Both the position numbers and the translations under genes were made by a program. A stretch of DNA of 6,504 bases, taken from NCBI GenBank assembly GCA_023412975.1, contig JAEZRB010000346.1:1-6504 (forward strand). Reading direction: 5' to 3'. Source of the stretch: Bacteroidota bacterium (GTDB taxonomy: Bacteria; Bacteroidota; Bacteroidia; Chitinophagales; Chitinophagaceae). Positions within the stretch are counted from its first letter, which is position 1, and the number at the start of each line of letters is the position of its first letter. Below, in pieces: positions 1 through 5,237 of this stretch. The notes under the pieces are model-generated. The model saw only the letters and a list, made by a program, of their open reading frames with translations, made no database searches and had not been told where the DNA came from.

Positions 1-672
1 TTTTGTAAAATTTCCCCTCTCGAAGCCGATATTCTCGGGACAGGACGCTGCCTGTGATAAATCCTCCCTGGCATTCGTCTCATATTCTATAATATCAGGG
101 TTTGTCTTTTCAAAGGAAATGATCTCACCCTTTGTGTTCATCCGGCCATACCGCCCGTTGCGAAGAAAGCGCGCCTGGCCATTTCGGAAGCCATAAAATA
201 CATTCACATCAAGGTCCCGTACTTTCTTCCCCTGGCGATCGATTAGACTCCATCGGCGGTTTCTATAGACAGCTGTTATGTTTTCTGTAAAATCATAGAC
301 AATATCATAAATGAATGGAACGATGGTGTTTCCTTTATTGTCGATAAAGCCCCATTTCGAGTTCTGCCTGGCGGCTGCAAGTTGATTGGAGAAATTTCGC
401 AACGACTCGAATTTAACCGCTACCACCATCTTGCCCAGATGGTCCACAAAACCCCAGCGTTGATTATTATAGACACGGGCAAAGCCATTGACAAAACTAC
501 TTACCTCTTCCCAGCTCTTGGAACCTACTCTCTTACCAGTCTTTGAATTAACGAAGTAGAAACCCGGGCCCGACGATTCTATGGCATGCACCTCCGGCCT
601 TTTGACCTGGGCGTGGAGCAAGTTGAAAAAGAATATAATAAGTAAGGAAAGGTAGAATTTCACCATCGGCAT
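1..672 (-). CDS. Secreted WG-repeat protein, 5' part only (C-terminus beyond left edge)
   Basis: The minus strand is open from an ATG at 672 to the left edge, giving 224 residues with no stop. Residues 1-22 form a signal peptide: Lys5, a hydrophobic stretch rich in Leu, Ile and Phe, and a HAQ end. Residues about 35-187 hold four WG-type repeats seen as RWGFVDHLGK (72-81), KWGFIDNKGN (106-115), RWSLIDRQGK (140-149) and RYGRMNTKGE (174-183); the last two are degenerate. WG repeats are common in Bacteroidota and probably bind other molecules; no enzyme activity is indicated. Residues 211-223 read CPENIGFERGNFT, which resembles the start of a domain in very large gliding-motility or surface proteins of this phylum, so the full protein may be much longer. 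A second ATG at 666 (MVKFYLS) is an equally good start and leaves more room after the inverted repeat at 677-711. Its function is unknown. Confidence 0.85.
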   Translation of the reverse strand, partial: MPMVKFYLSLLIIFFFNLLHAQVKRPEVHAIESSGPGFYFVNSKTGKRVGSKSWEEVSSFVNGFARVYNNQRWGFVDHLGKMVVAVKFESLRNFSNQLAAARQNSKWGFIDNKGNTIVPFIYDIVYDFTENITAVYRNRRWSLIDRQGKKVRDLDVNVFYGFRNGQARFLRNGRYGRMNTKGEIISFEKTNPDIIEYETNAREDLSQAASCPENIGFERGNFTK

Positions 673-676
673 TGGA

Positions 677-711
677 TTATTAAAAAATCGAATATTTAAT
701 TTTTTTAATAA
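677..711. repeat. A/T-only inverted repeat with 11-bp perfect arms
   Basis: TTATTAAAAAA at 677-687 is the exact reverse complement of TTTTTTAATAA at 701-711, separated by 13 bases. It lies 4 bp upstream of the first ATG of the minus-strand WG-repeat gene, so it falls in that gene's leader or promoter. The arms contain no G or C, so an RNA hairpin would be weak. A binding site for a dimeric regulator, or chance in an A/T-rich region, are both possible. Confidence 0.45.
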
Positions 712-913
712 CGCATCACAAAGCCGCCTTTGTTGTTACGACGTATTTTTTTAGTGGAAATCGGGTACTTGTACTTTAACCGAATAGGAATTCTCCGTGC
801 ACCGGAAATATGGAATAAGCATTGAAATGAGATTGGCAAACCCGGGATAGGTCGATAAAATGATGCTCAAATTCTCAAAAACATTGCATGTTATCTTAAA
901 GAAGCGCTGGCAA

Positions 914-921
914 CATCTTTG
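914..921 (+). promoter_or_regulatory. Possible Bacteroidota -7 promoter element for SYLF gene
   Basis: CATCTTTG matches the Bacteroidota consensus TAnnTTTG at five of six fixed positions. It would place transcription start near 926-928 and give a leader of about 40 nt before the ATG at 966. There is no good TTTG -33 element at the usual distance (only TTAT around 891), so this is a weak call. Confidence 0.25.
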
Positions 922-965
922 TATCTGACAGCCTGTATTTTATTATGAAACAAAATGAATAGTGT

Positions 966-1502
966 ATGAAAAAGACAAGGTTATTATTAGGGATGGTATT
1001 TACAGCTTTAGTTTTCTCCGCATCGTTGCAGGCGCAGGACGCTGATGATCAAAAACTCATTGCTGACAGCGAGGACGCTAAAGCCAGGTTTGTAGAATCA
1101 GACGCCCTGATGCAAAATCTGTTCGACAATGCTTATGGGTACGTTATTTTCCCCAATGTGGGGAAAGGTGCCATCGGTGTTGGAGGTGCAGCAGGCAATG
1201 GTATTGTTTATGAAAATGGTAAAATGATAGGTAAGGCCAAAATGAAGCAGGTAACCGTAGGATTTCAGTTTGGGGGACAGGCATACAGGGAAGTGATATT
1301 TTTTGAGAACCAGGCAGCACTTGATCGTTTTAAACAGGACAAATTTGAATTTGCAGCGCAGGCATCTGCCGTGGCTGCCGATAAAGGCGTATCTACAAAT
1401 GTAAAATACGAGGATGGTGTGATGGTTTTCACACAGGAAAAAGGTGGACTGATGTATGAAGCCTCAGTTGGTGGTCAGAAATTTGATTTTGAAGCGCTTT
1501 AA
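966..1502 (+). CDS. Secreted SYLF-domain (Ysc84-like) protein
   Basis: This 178-residue protein starts with a signal peptide (MKKTR, a hydrophobic core at about 6-20, and a likely cleavage in SLQAQD at 20-25). The rest is one SYLF/Ysc84 domain, with the family's features in order: an N-terminal helix with SEDAKARF (35-42), AYGYVIFPNVGKGAIGVGGA (56-75), the strand VTVGFQFGGQAYREVIFF (96-113), a helical segment at 115-137, and a C-terminal GGLMYEASVGGQKFDF (160-175). Eukaryotic SYLF proteins bind phosphoinositides and actin; bacterial secreted ones are of unknown role, presumably periplasmic or envelope lipid binding (inference). The length is normal for a single-domain bacterial member. Two upstream ATGs (945 and 955) are followed at once by stops, so the ATG at 966 is the only sensible start. 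It appears to be a single-gene unit, though DUF1080 follows 78 bp downstream. Confidence 0.9.
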   Translation: MKKTRLLLGMVFTALVFSASLQAQDADDQKLIADSEDAKARFVESDALMQNLFDNAYGYVIFPNVGKGAIGVGGAAGNGIVYENGKMIGKAKMKQVTVGFQFGGQAYREVIFFENQAALDRFKQDKFEFAAQASAVAADKGVSTNVKYEDGVMVFTQEKGGLMYEASVGGQKFDFEAL

Positions 1503-1568
1503 TAGACGATGCATGGGGCAGCAGTCCTGGCGACAACTCATCATGGACAGCGGTATTCATTTCTTTAG

Positions 1569-1576
1569 TACATTTA
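1569..1576 (+). promoter_or_regulatory. Possible -7 element close to the DUF1080 gene start
   Basis: TACATTTA matches TAnnTTTG at five of six fixed positions. It lies only 4 bp before the ATG at 1581, so transcription from it would begin at or just after that ATG. If used, it would favour translation from the in-frame ATG at 1605. No -33 TTTG is present at the right distance, so support is low. Confidence 0.2.
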
Positions 1577-1580
1577 ATAA

Positions 1581-2555
1581 ATGAATAAAAAATTGTCCAT
1601 TCACATGAAATACACTCGTCGTTCTCTATTGTTGCCCCTTGCCATCATCGTTTGTGTAATATCGGGCTTTATAAATCCAGCCAGTATTGATGCAGCCGAT
1701 CCTTCTATTGAAGGTCGCTGGAATATCACCATCGATTATGAAGGTCAAAAATCTCCTTCCTGGCTTGAAGTGAATCATTCAGGACATAAGAGACTCGTGG
1801 GACATTATGTTGGGATAACCGGAAGCGCACGCCCCATTTCAATTATTCATTTCAAAGACGGCAAGATTAGTTTTAGCCTCCCTCCACAATGGGAAGAAGA
1901 GGATAACGATCTTTCTTTTGAAGGTGTTTTACAAAACGATATGCTCACAGGTACTATGGTAGCTGCCAATGGAAAAACTTACAACTGGACCGCGCGGCGA
2001 GCACCCTCACTTAGGCGTGAGAAAGCGCCGGTTTGGGGTGAGCCGATCAAACTATTCAATGGAAAAAATCTTGATGGATGGAAAGCACTCGGTGAAAACC
2101 AGTGGGTGGCGGAGAATGGCGTTTTGAAAAGTCCCAAATCAGGATCAAACCTTGTTACTGAAAGAAAGTTTGATGACTTCAAACTGCATATCGAGTTTCG
2201 CTACCCAAAAGGTAGTAACAGCGGCGTTTACCTTCGTGGTCGTTATGAGGTTCAAATCGCCGACAGTAAGGGTATGGAAACTTTAAAGGATCAATTGGGA
2301 GCTGTGTATGGATTCATTTCACCCACCGAGATGGCAGCCAAAGATCCCGGTAAGTGGCAGACCTATGATATTACATTGGTGGGAAGAATCATTACTGTAG
2401 TGGCAAATGGTAAAACCGTAATCTGCAACCAGGAAATACCCGGCATCACCGGTGGCGCACTCGATAGTAATGAAGGTGAACCAGGTCCTTTATATATCCA
2501 GGGCGACCATGGCCCGATCGAATACCGGAATATTGTATTGACACCGGCAAAGTAA
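1581..2555 (+). CDS. Secreted DUF1080 protein (3-keto-disaccharide hydrolase family) with extra N-terminal domain
   Basis: This 324-residue protein has a signal peptide (KYTRR at 10-14, hydrophobic core 15-33, probable SPase I site in ASIDAAD at 34-40). Cys25 follows IIV, which is a poor lipobox, so a lipoprotein is less likely. Residues about 42-140 form a beta-rich domain (IEGRWNITIDYEG, LTGTMVAANGKTYNWTARR). Residues about 152-322 are a DUF1080 jelly roll: IKLFNGKNLDGWK (156-168), WVAENGVL (175-182), FKLHIEFRYPKGSNSGVYLRG (200-220), YEVQIAD (222-228), GAVYG (240-244), GKWQTYDI (257-264) and GPLYIQGDHGPIEYRNI (302-318). The family includes enzymes acting on 3-keto sugars or disaccharides, so a periplasmic or surface role in glycoside breakdown is inferred; the substrate cannot be read. 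The in-frame ATG at 1605 (MKYTRRS) also gives a complete signal peptide. The stop lies 13 bp from the stop of the convergent DUF2905 gene, with no visible terminator between them. Confidence 0.9.
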   Translation: MNKKLSIHMKYTRRSLLLPLAIIVCVISGFINPASIDAADPSIEGRWNITIDYEGQKSPSWLEVNHSGHKRLVGHYVGITGSARPISIIHFKDGKISFSLPPQWEEEDNDLSFEGVLQNDMLTGTMVAANGKTYNWTARRAPSLRREKAPVWGEPIKLFNGKNLDGWKALGENQWVAENGVLKSPKSGSNLVTERKFDDFKLHIEFRYPKGSNSGVYLRGRYEVQIADSKGMETLKDQLGAVYGFISPTEMAAKDPGKWQTYDITLVGRIITVVANGKTVICNQEIPGITGGALDSNEGEPGPLYIQGDHGPIEYRNIVLTPAK

Positions 2556-2568
2556 TTTGGAAATTGGG

Positions 2569-2793
2569 TTAAAAAAATCTTTTGATCACCTGGATGATAA
2601 CCGTTATCAGGACGCTAAAGATAATCATGGTTGTGATTGGGAAATAAAACCTGAAATTTTCTTTTTCAACACGGATATCCCCCGGGAGTCGTCCAATCCA
2701 GTTGAGCTTGTCGTGGAAGAAATAAATGATCACACCTGCCACTACAATTAAAACGCCGGCAGCGATGATCCATTTTCCCGTTTCACTATTCAT
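2569..2793 (-). CDS. DUF2905 small inner-membrane protein
   Basis: This 74-residue protein has two hydrophobic segments (about 8-25 and 53-70) joined by a conserved hydrophilic loop containing GRLPGDI (34-40) and FRFYFP (47-52). This arrangement and the GRLPGDI...NFRFYFP pair are the hallmarks of the DUF2905 family of small two-helix membrane proteins found widely in bacteria; their function is unknown. The length is typical. The gene is convergent with the DUF1080 gene (13 bp between stops) and divergent from the endonuclease III gene (50 bp between starts). A reading frame on the opposite strand over the same bases shows no protein-like features and is treated as a shadow. The start is set by the ATG at 2793 because no other Met occurs before the second hydrophobic segment. 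Confidence 0.9.
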   Translation of the reverse strand: MNSETGKWIIAAGVLIVVAGVIIYFFHDKLNWIGRLPGDIRVEKENFRFYFPITTMIIFSVLITVIIQVIKRFF

Positions 2794-2797
2794 AAAG

Positions 2798-2805
2798 CAA
2801 ATTTA
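2798..2805 (-). promoter_or_regulatory. Perfect -7 element match adjacent to DUF2905 start
   Basis: Read on the minus strand this is TAAATTTG, a perfect match to TAnnTTTG. It ends 4 bp before the ATG at 2793, so transcription would start at about the start codon and the message would be leaderless or nearly so. No TTTG -33 element is seen at about 19-21 bp upstream. It may be a chance A/T-rich match. Confidence 0.3.
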
Positions 2806-2814
2806 AAGCGTTTG

Positions 2815-2822
2815 AATTTTTG
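2815..2822 (+). promoter_or_regulatory. Possible -7 element for the endonuclease III gene
   Basis: AATTTTTG matches TAnnTTTG at five of six fixed positions and would start transcription near 2828, giving a leader of about 15 nt before the ATG at 2844. No clear -33 element accompanies it. Confidence 0.25.
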
Positions 2823-2843
2823 GAGCATGTTTAAACAATTATC

Positions 2844-3506
2844 ATGGCAACAACAGTAAACTGGTCCGTAGCCATCAAACCACTTCTCAAAAAATACAAG
2901 AACACCAAACATCCGCTCGAATACAAAAGTCTTTACCAGCTTCTGGTGATGGTGGTATTATCAGCGCAGGATACTGATAAGAACATCAATAACCTGGCGC
3001 CGGAATTCTTCAGGGCTTTTCCCAATATGAAATCATTGTTGAAAGCAAATGATCGTTTACTTTTTCCCTATATCAGCAAAGTGAGAAATTTTGCCAACAA
3101 GGCCAACTGGCTGTTGACTATCGCACAAACATTAAAATCTGATAAGAATATACCACTATCGCATGATGAACTGACTGCGTTGAAAGGTATTGGTAGCAAG
3201 TCAGCCAATGTTATACTGCGTGAAGCAGGCAAAAAGCCTGAAGGTGTGATCGTAGACCTGCACGTTGTGCGGGTAGCGCCGCGAATGGGGATTGCAAAAG
3301 GCACTGACCCAAAAAAGATCGAAAATCAAATCAAAGAAGTATTACCCGCCCGGCAGTGGGATGCCGGTATGGCTATGTCTTTCCTTGGACGCGAGATCTG
3401 CCGGCCAAAGCCCTTGTGTGAATTATGCCTGATGAGGCCTGTTTGCTTATACTACAACACGGTAGTAAAAAAAGAAAGGAAACTTCTAACCAAATCCGGC
3501 CGATAA
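2844..3506 (+). CDS. nth: Endonuclease III-family DNA glycosylase (HhH-GPD, iron-sulfur)
   Basis: This 220-residue protein has the full endonuclease III plan. SAQDTD (40-45) matches the conserved SAQxTD of the family; the helix-hairpin-helix is LKGIGSKSANVILREAG (113-129) with the catalytic Lys at 119; the catalytic Asp is D138 in VDLHVVRV (137-144). Four cysteines near the C-terminus (186, 192, 195, 201) form the 4Fe-4S site. The family removes oxidised pyrimidines and cuts the strand by beta-elimination in base excision repair in the cytoplasm. The cluster spacing is Cx5Cx2Cx5C, one residue shorter in the first gap than Cx6Cx2Cx5C of E. coli Nth, so this may be a paralogous branch rather than the orthologue of Nth; the gene symbol is tentative. 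The C-terminus ends in a basic tail (KKERKLLTKSGR). It appears to be a single-gene unit, possibly ending at the terminator at 3736-3760. Confidence 0.9.
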   Translation: MATTVNWSVAIKPLLKKYKNTKHPLEYKSLYQLLVMVVLSAQDTDKNINNLAPEFFRAFPNMKSLLKANDRLLFPYISKVRNFANKANWLLTIAQTLKSDKNIPLSHDELTALKGIGSKSANVILREAGKKPEGVIVDLHVVRVAPRMGIAKGTDPKKIENQIKEVLPARQWDAGMAMSFLGREICRPKPLCELCLMRPVCLYYNTVVKKERKLLTKSGR

Positions 3507-3708
3507 CTTGGCTCCCAAAGAACTTATCTGTTTGAATTACACTGCTTTTCCACCAAAAACAGGCTGGTTCCTGCAAAACTTCCGAAAAACGTGCATGAAA
3601 ATGCAAAAAAAATGATGTAGATTCGGCAAAGAAACGCAGCATTTGCTTTTTTCATAGACTGTAGATGTCGTCGGGTAAAGTAAATGCGACATAAGTTTTA
3701 TCACGCAG

Positions 3709-3716
3709 TAAGTTTG
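3709..3716 (+). promoter_or_regulatory. Perfect -7 element match (TAAGTTTG)
   Basis: TAAGTTTG matches TAnnTTTG at every fixed position. Transcription would start near 3722 and run into the terminator at 3736-3760, so the product would be either a transcript of about 38 nt or, on read-through, the message of the receiver gene with a terminator in its leader. A related sequence, TAAGTTTT, lies 17 bp upstream (3692-3699). No TTTG is present at the -33 position. Confidence 0.3.
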
Positions 3717-3735
3717 AGTTTAGTTAAGCAGTCCG

Positions 3736-3760
3736 GGGGATGCCTTCGCATCCCCTTTTT
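3736..3760 (+). terminator. Intrinsic terminator, 8-bp GC-rich stem and U-run
   Basis: GGGGATGC (3736-3743) and GCATCCCC (3748-3755) pair perfectly around a CTTC loop and are followed directly by five T residues (3756-3760). The T-run exists only on the plus strand, so it terminates rightward transcription, from the endonuclease III gene or from a small RNA in the preceding 100 bp. It is the clearest terminator in the window. Confidence 0.88.
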
Positions 3761-3818
3761 CATGCTACAAGGAAATGGATCAAACGGAATTGGATTATTT
3801 TTATAAGAACATGTGTTT

Positions 3819-4232
3819 ATGCCCGCCTATTTACTTATGATCCAGGCTGACGAGGATGACCGATACCTTACCGAGTCCATATTAAAGGAAATGCACGGGG
3901 CGATTCCGATGCATTTTATTGGCGATACAAGCGAAACGGATCAATGCATAAAAGATTACGGATTACCTGCTGTTATCCTCGTGAACAACCAGGACCATCG
4001 TCATAAGGCGCTTGAATTAGTGAAATATTTCAAACGGGATGCAAAGCTCGCGCATATACCCGTTGTGGTGCTGGGCGAAATTACCACAGCTGATTATATC
4101 AAAAACTACTATCGCGCCGGCGTCAACTCTTATATTACCAAACCTTCTTCCATTGCCGGTATGCGAATGAAGATCCGCGTTTTCCTCGATTATTGGTTCG
4201 AGGTTGCGGAAATACAACAACAGCAGGACTAA
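3819..4232 (+). CDS. Stand-alone receiver-like (pseudo-receiver) protein
   Basis: The protein has a CheY-like receiver fold and no output domain. With numbering from a GTG at 3813 (139 residues), strand 1 and helix 1 are YLLMIQADEDDRYLTESILK (6-25), strand 3 is PAVILVNN (52-59), strand 4 is IPVVVLGE (82-89), and strand 5 is AGVNSYITKPSS (102-113). Aligned to CheY, the acidic pair is Q11 and A12, the phosphate-accepting Asp is N58, and the Thr/Ser is G88; only the Lys (K110) remains. It therefore should not be phosphorylated by the usual mechanism and may act as a constitutive protein-binding module (inference). I prefer the ATG at 3819 (137 residues, MPAYLLM) to the GTG. A small Lys-rich gene follows 48 bp downstream. 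It ends in a short Gln-rich tail (IQQQQD). Confidence 0.85.
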   Translation: MPAYLLMIQADEDDRYLTESILKEMHGAIPMHFIGDTSETDQCIKDYGLPAVILVNNQDHRHKALELVKYFKRDAKLAHIPVVVLGEITTADYIKNYYRAGVNSYITKPSSIAGMRMKIRVFLDYWFEVAEIQQQQD

Positions 4233-4280
4233 CATCTCTTGTCGCCCGGCGTAGTATTTGATATCGCAATAAGAAGGGTT

Positions 4281-4502
4281 ATGAAAAAGAAAGAAAATTT
4301 TTGGCAACTCTTAAAGAGACTTGATCAACAGGCAGGAGAATTCAACGTCCACCTGGCAAGAGCAAATATGTATTTCGACCAGGCTGCTCATAAAACTCAA
4401 ACAATCCTGGAACGCCAGGAGCGCGACCTTCATGATACGATCGCCAAACTGAAAAAGGCACTCAAAAAAATGAAAAAGGAAAAGAAACATAAAAGGGACT
4501 AG
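4281..4502 (+). CDS. Small Lys-rich helical protein of unknown function
   Basis: From the ATG at 4281 the product has 73 residues. A TTG at 4239 would add 14 residues, but they look like translated intergenic sequence, and MKKKENF is a more natural start. The sequence looks almost wholly alpha-helical: FWQLLKRLDQQAGEF near the start, a middle helix with ARANMYFDQAA, and a charged stretch ERQERDLHDTIAKLKKALKK that could form a coiled coil. The last 20 residues are dominated by Lys (KALKKMKKEKKHKRD). There is no signal peptide, Cys or membrane segment. I do not recognise the family. It follows the pseudo-receiver gene by 48 bp in the same direction, so joint transcription is likely and a physical or functional link is possible but unproven. 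The basic tail could bind nucleic acid, ribosomes or acidic membrane lipids. Confidence 0.6.
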   Translation: MKKKENFWQLLKRLDQQAGEFNVHLARANMYFDQAAHKTQTILERQERDLHDTIAKLKKALKKMKKEKKHKRD

Positions 4503-4593
4503 CTATCCAATATTTTTCCAATTGGCTCTCAGTCCATTAGCAAGATCATTTGATTTACTGATCTGCATCAATTCTAATCCTGTTATTATCCCC

Positions 4594-4601
4594 TAGATTT
4601 G
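4594..4601 (+). promoter_or_regulatory. Perfect -7 element match upstream of the barrel gene
   Basis: TAGATTTG matches TAnnTTTG at every fixed position. Transcription from about 4607 would give a leader of roughly 85 nt that includes the hairpin at 4649-4679. No TTTG is found at the -33 position. A weaker alternative, TAATGTTG (4664-4671, five of six), lies inside the inverted repeat and would give a leader of about 16 nt. Confidence 0.35.
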
Positions 4602-4648
4602 CGGTCTCGAATTTGCAGCGTTGATCTTGTGATTTTTAGTGGTCTATA

Positions 4649-4679
4649 TACTAAAACAACTTATAATGTTGTTTTAGTA
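4649..4679. repeat. Perfect inverted repeat, 12-bp arms, 7-bp centre
   Basis: TACTAAAACAAC (4649-4660) is the exact reverse complement of GTTGTTTTAGTA (4668-4679) around TTATAAT. It ends 13 bp before the ATG at 4693. No T-run follows on either strand, so it is a poor terminator. It could be an operator for a dimeric repressor (it overlaps a weak -7 element at 4664-4671) or a leader hairpin that affects stability or translation of the downstream message. Confidence 0.75.
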
Positions 4680-4692
4680 AAAACCCAGCACT

Positions 4693-5145
4693 ATGAAAAA
4701 ACTATTACCCTTGATGCTACTATTGCCTGTATTGGCTTTATCCCAACCCGATTGTGAAAGCCATTTTGCAGCTGGTGTATCTTATGTTTTGCCAAAAGGC
4801 ATTTCAGCCGAAGGCTCTTACTTTGTCAACCGCTTTAACGCGGGCATAGGTGTCGCATATAACCTTGCAGCCGGTTCTACCGTAAAGAATGGAGTGAATG
4901 AATATGAACTCCCTGGTAACTCACTTGATATATTTGCGTATGCGGGTTATAAAGTTGTACAGGTCGACTATGTAGTATCCGCCTTTCTTAATGCCGGTTA
5001 TACTATGGGCAACGTCGAAGGTCTTCAACCTTTTATTTCTTCAAAAATACTTTTCCCCGCCGGACAAAAAGCATTTAGTGTCGAACCGTTTTACATATTC
5101 AATCGGGGCATGAGTGCGAGGGCTACTTTATATCTCAAATTGTAG
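4693..5145 (+). CDS. Small exported protein, probably outer-membrane beta-barrel-like
   Basis: This 150-residue protein starts with a signal peptide (MKK, Leu-rich core 4-15, likely cleavage near ALSQPD at 15-20). The mature part alternates polar and hydrophobic residues in short strands with many Gly and aromatic residues: FAAGVSYVLP (25-34), ISAEGSYFVNRFNAGIGVAY (37-56), LDIFAYAGYKV (78-88), VDYVVSAFLNAGYTMG (91-106), LQPFISSKILF (111-121) and SVEPFYIFN (129-137). It ends in ATLYLKL, an amphipathic strand. This pattern suggests a small beta-barrel or porin-like outer-membrane protein of about eight strands (inference). Cys21 is the only cysteine and lacks a lipobox. I do not recognise a named family. 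The gene is preceded by the 31-bp inverted repeat and is likely regulated on its own; no terminator is seen before the carrier-protein gene 92 bp downstream. Confidence 0.75.
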   Translation: MKKLLPLMLLLPVLALSQPDCESHFAAGVSYVLPKGISAEGSYFVNRFNAGIGVAYNLAAGSTVKNGVNEYELPGNSLDIFAYAGYKVVQVDYVVSAFLNAGYTMGNVEGLQPFISSKILFPAGQKAFSVEPFYIFNRGMSARATLYLKL

Positions 5146-5237
5146 ACAAACTGCGAACAACACCTGCAACACCACACCACCAACCATAAAGCTGCTTTTC
5201 AATTCTGGAATTCTTATATTACAGGTTAAAGCTGCCT

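Larger units (their letters stand above)
673..965. other. Divergent intergenic region between WG-repeat and SYLF genes
   Basis: These 293 bp separate two divergently transcribed genes and must hold both promoters. I see the A/T inverted repeat next to the WG-repeat gene and a near-match to the Bacteroidota -7 element in front of the SYLF gene. I found no convincing -7 element for the minus-strand gene. The longest small reading frame noticed (about 23 codons, minus strand, roughly 751-822) has no supporting features. No terminator or tRNA was seen. Confidence 0.6.
3661..3760 (+). ncRNA. Candidate small RNA or structured 3' UTR ending in intrinsic terminator
   Basis: Two stem-loops lie in tandem on the plus strand: ATGTCG/CGACAT (3665-3692, 6 bp plus a possible G-U pair) and the strong terminator hairpin (3736-3755). 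The nearest upstream gene stops 230 bp before the terminator, which is long for a simple 3' UTR. The 5' end is not defined by a good promoter, and I do not recognise a known RNA family. It may equally be the 3' end of the endonuclease III message or a leader attenuator for the receiver gene. Confidence 0.25.
3507..3818. other. Gene-free stretch with terminator and possible small RNA
   Basis: About 312 bp lie between the endonuclease III stop and the likely start of the receiver gene. No protein-like reading frame was found; the one opposite frame overlapping the endonuclease gene end (3373-3642) looks like a shadow. The second half holds an imperfectly supported stem (ATGTCG 3665-3670 with CGACAT 3687-3692), a perfect -7 match (3709-3716) and a strong intrinsic terminator (3736-3760). 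The first half (3507-3640) shows nothing definite beyond A-rich tracts. Confidence 0.6.

Noticed and set aside
751..822. Minus-strand small reading frame of about 23 codons upstream of the WG-repeat gene
   Set aside because: It is too short, has no ribosome-binding or composition support, and sits in a promoter region.
918..943. TTTG (918-921) with TATTTTAT (936-943) as a -33/-7 promoter for the SYLF gene
   Set aside because: The spacing of 14 bp is too short for the Bacteroidota promoter, and the -7 match is poor.
1653..1655. Cys25 of the DUF1080 protein as a lipoprotein attachment site
   Set aside because: The preceding residues are IIV; a lipobox needs a small residue (Gly, Ala or Ser) directly before the Cys.
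2557..2751. Plus-strand reading frame of 64 codons between the DUF1080 and endonuclease III genes
   Set aside because: It lies wholly opposite the well-supported DUF2905 gene, and its translation shows no family features.
3593..3614. TGCAT-GAAA-ATGCA hairpin after the endonuclease III gene
   Set aside because: The stem has only 5 bp and is followed by A residues on the plus strand, so it is not a credible terminator.
4239..4280. TTG start that extends the Lys-rich protein by 14 residues
   Set aside because: The added residues have no features, and the ATG at 4281 followed by Lys codons is a more natural start.
5201..5212. AATTC-TG-GAATT inverted repeat before the carrier-protein gene
   Set aside because: Arms of 5 bp in A/T-rich sequence are expected by chance.
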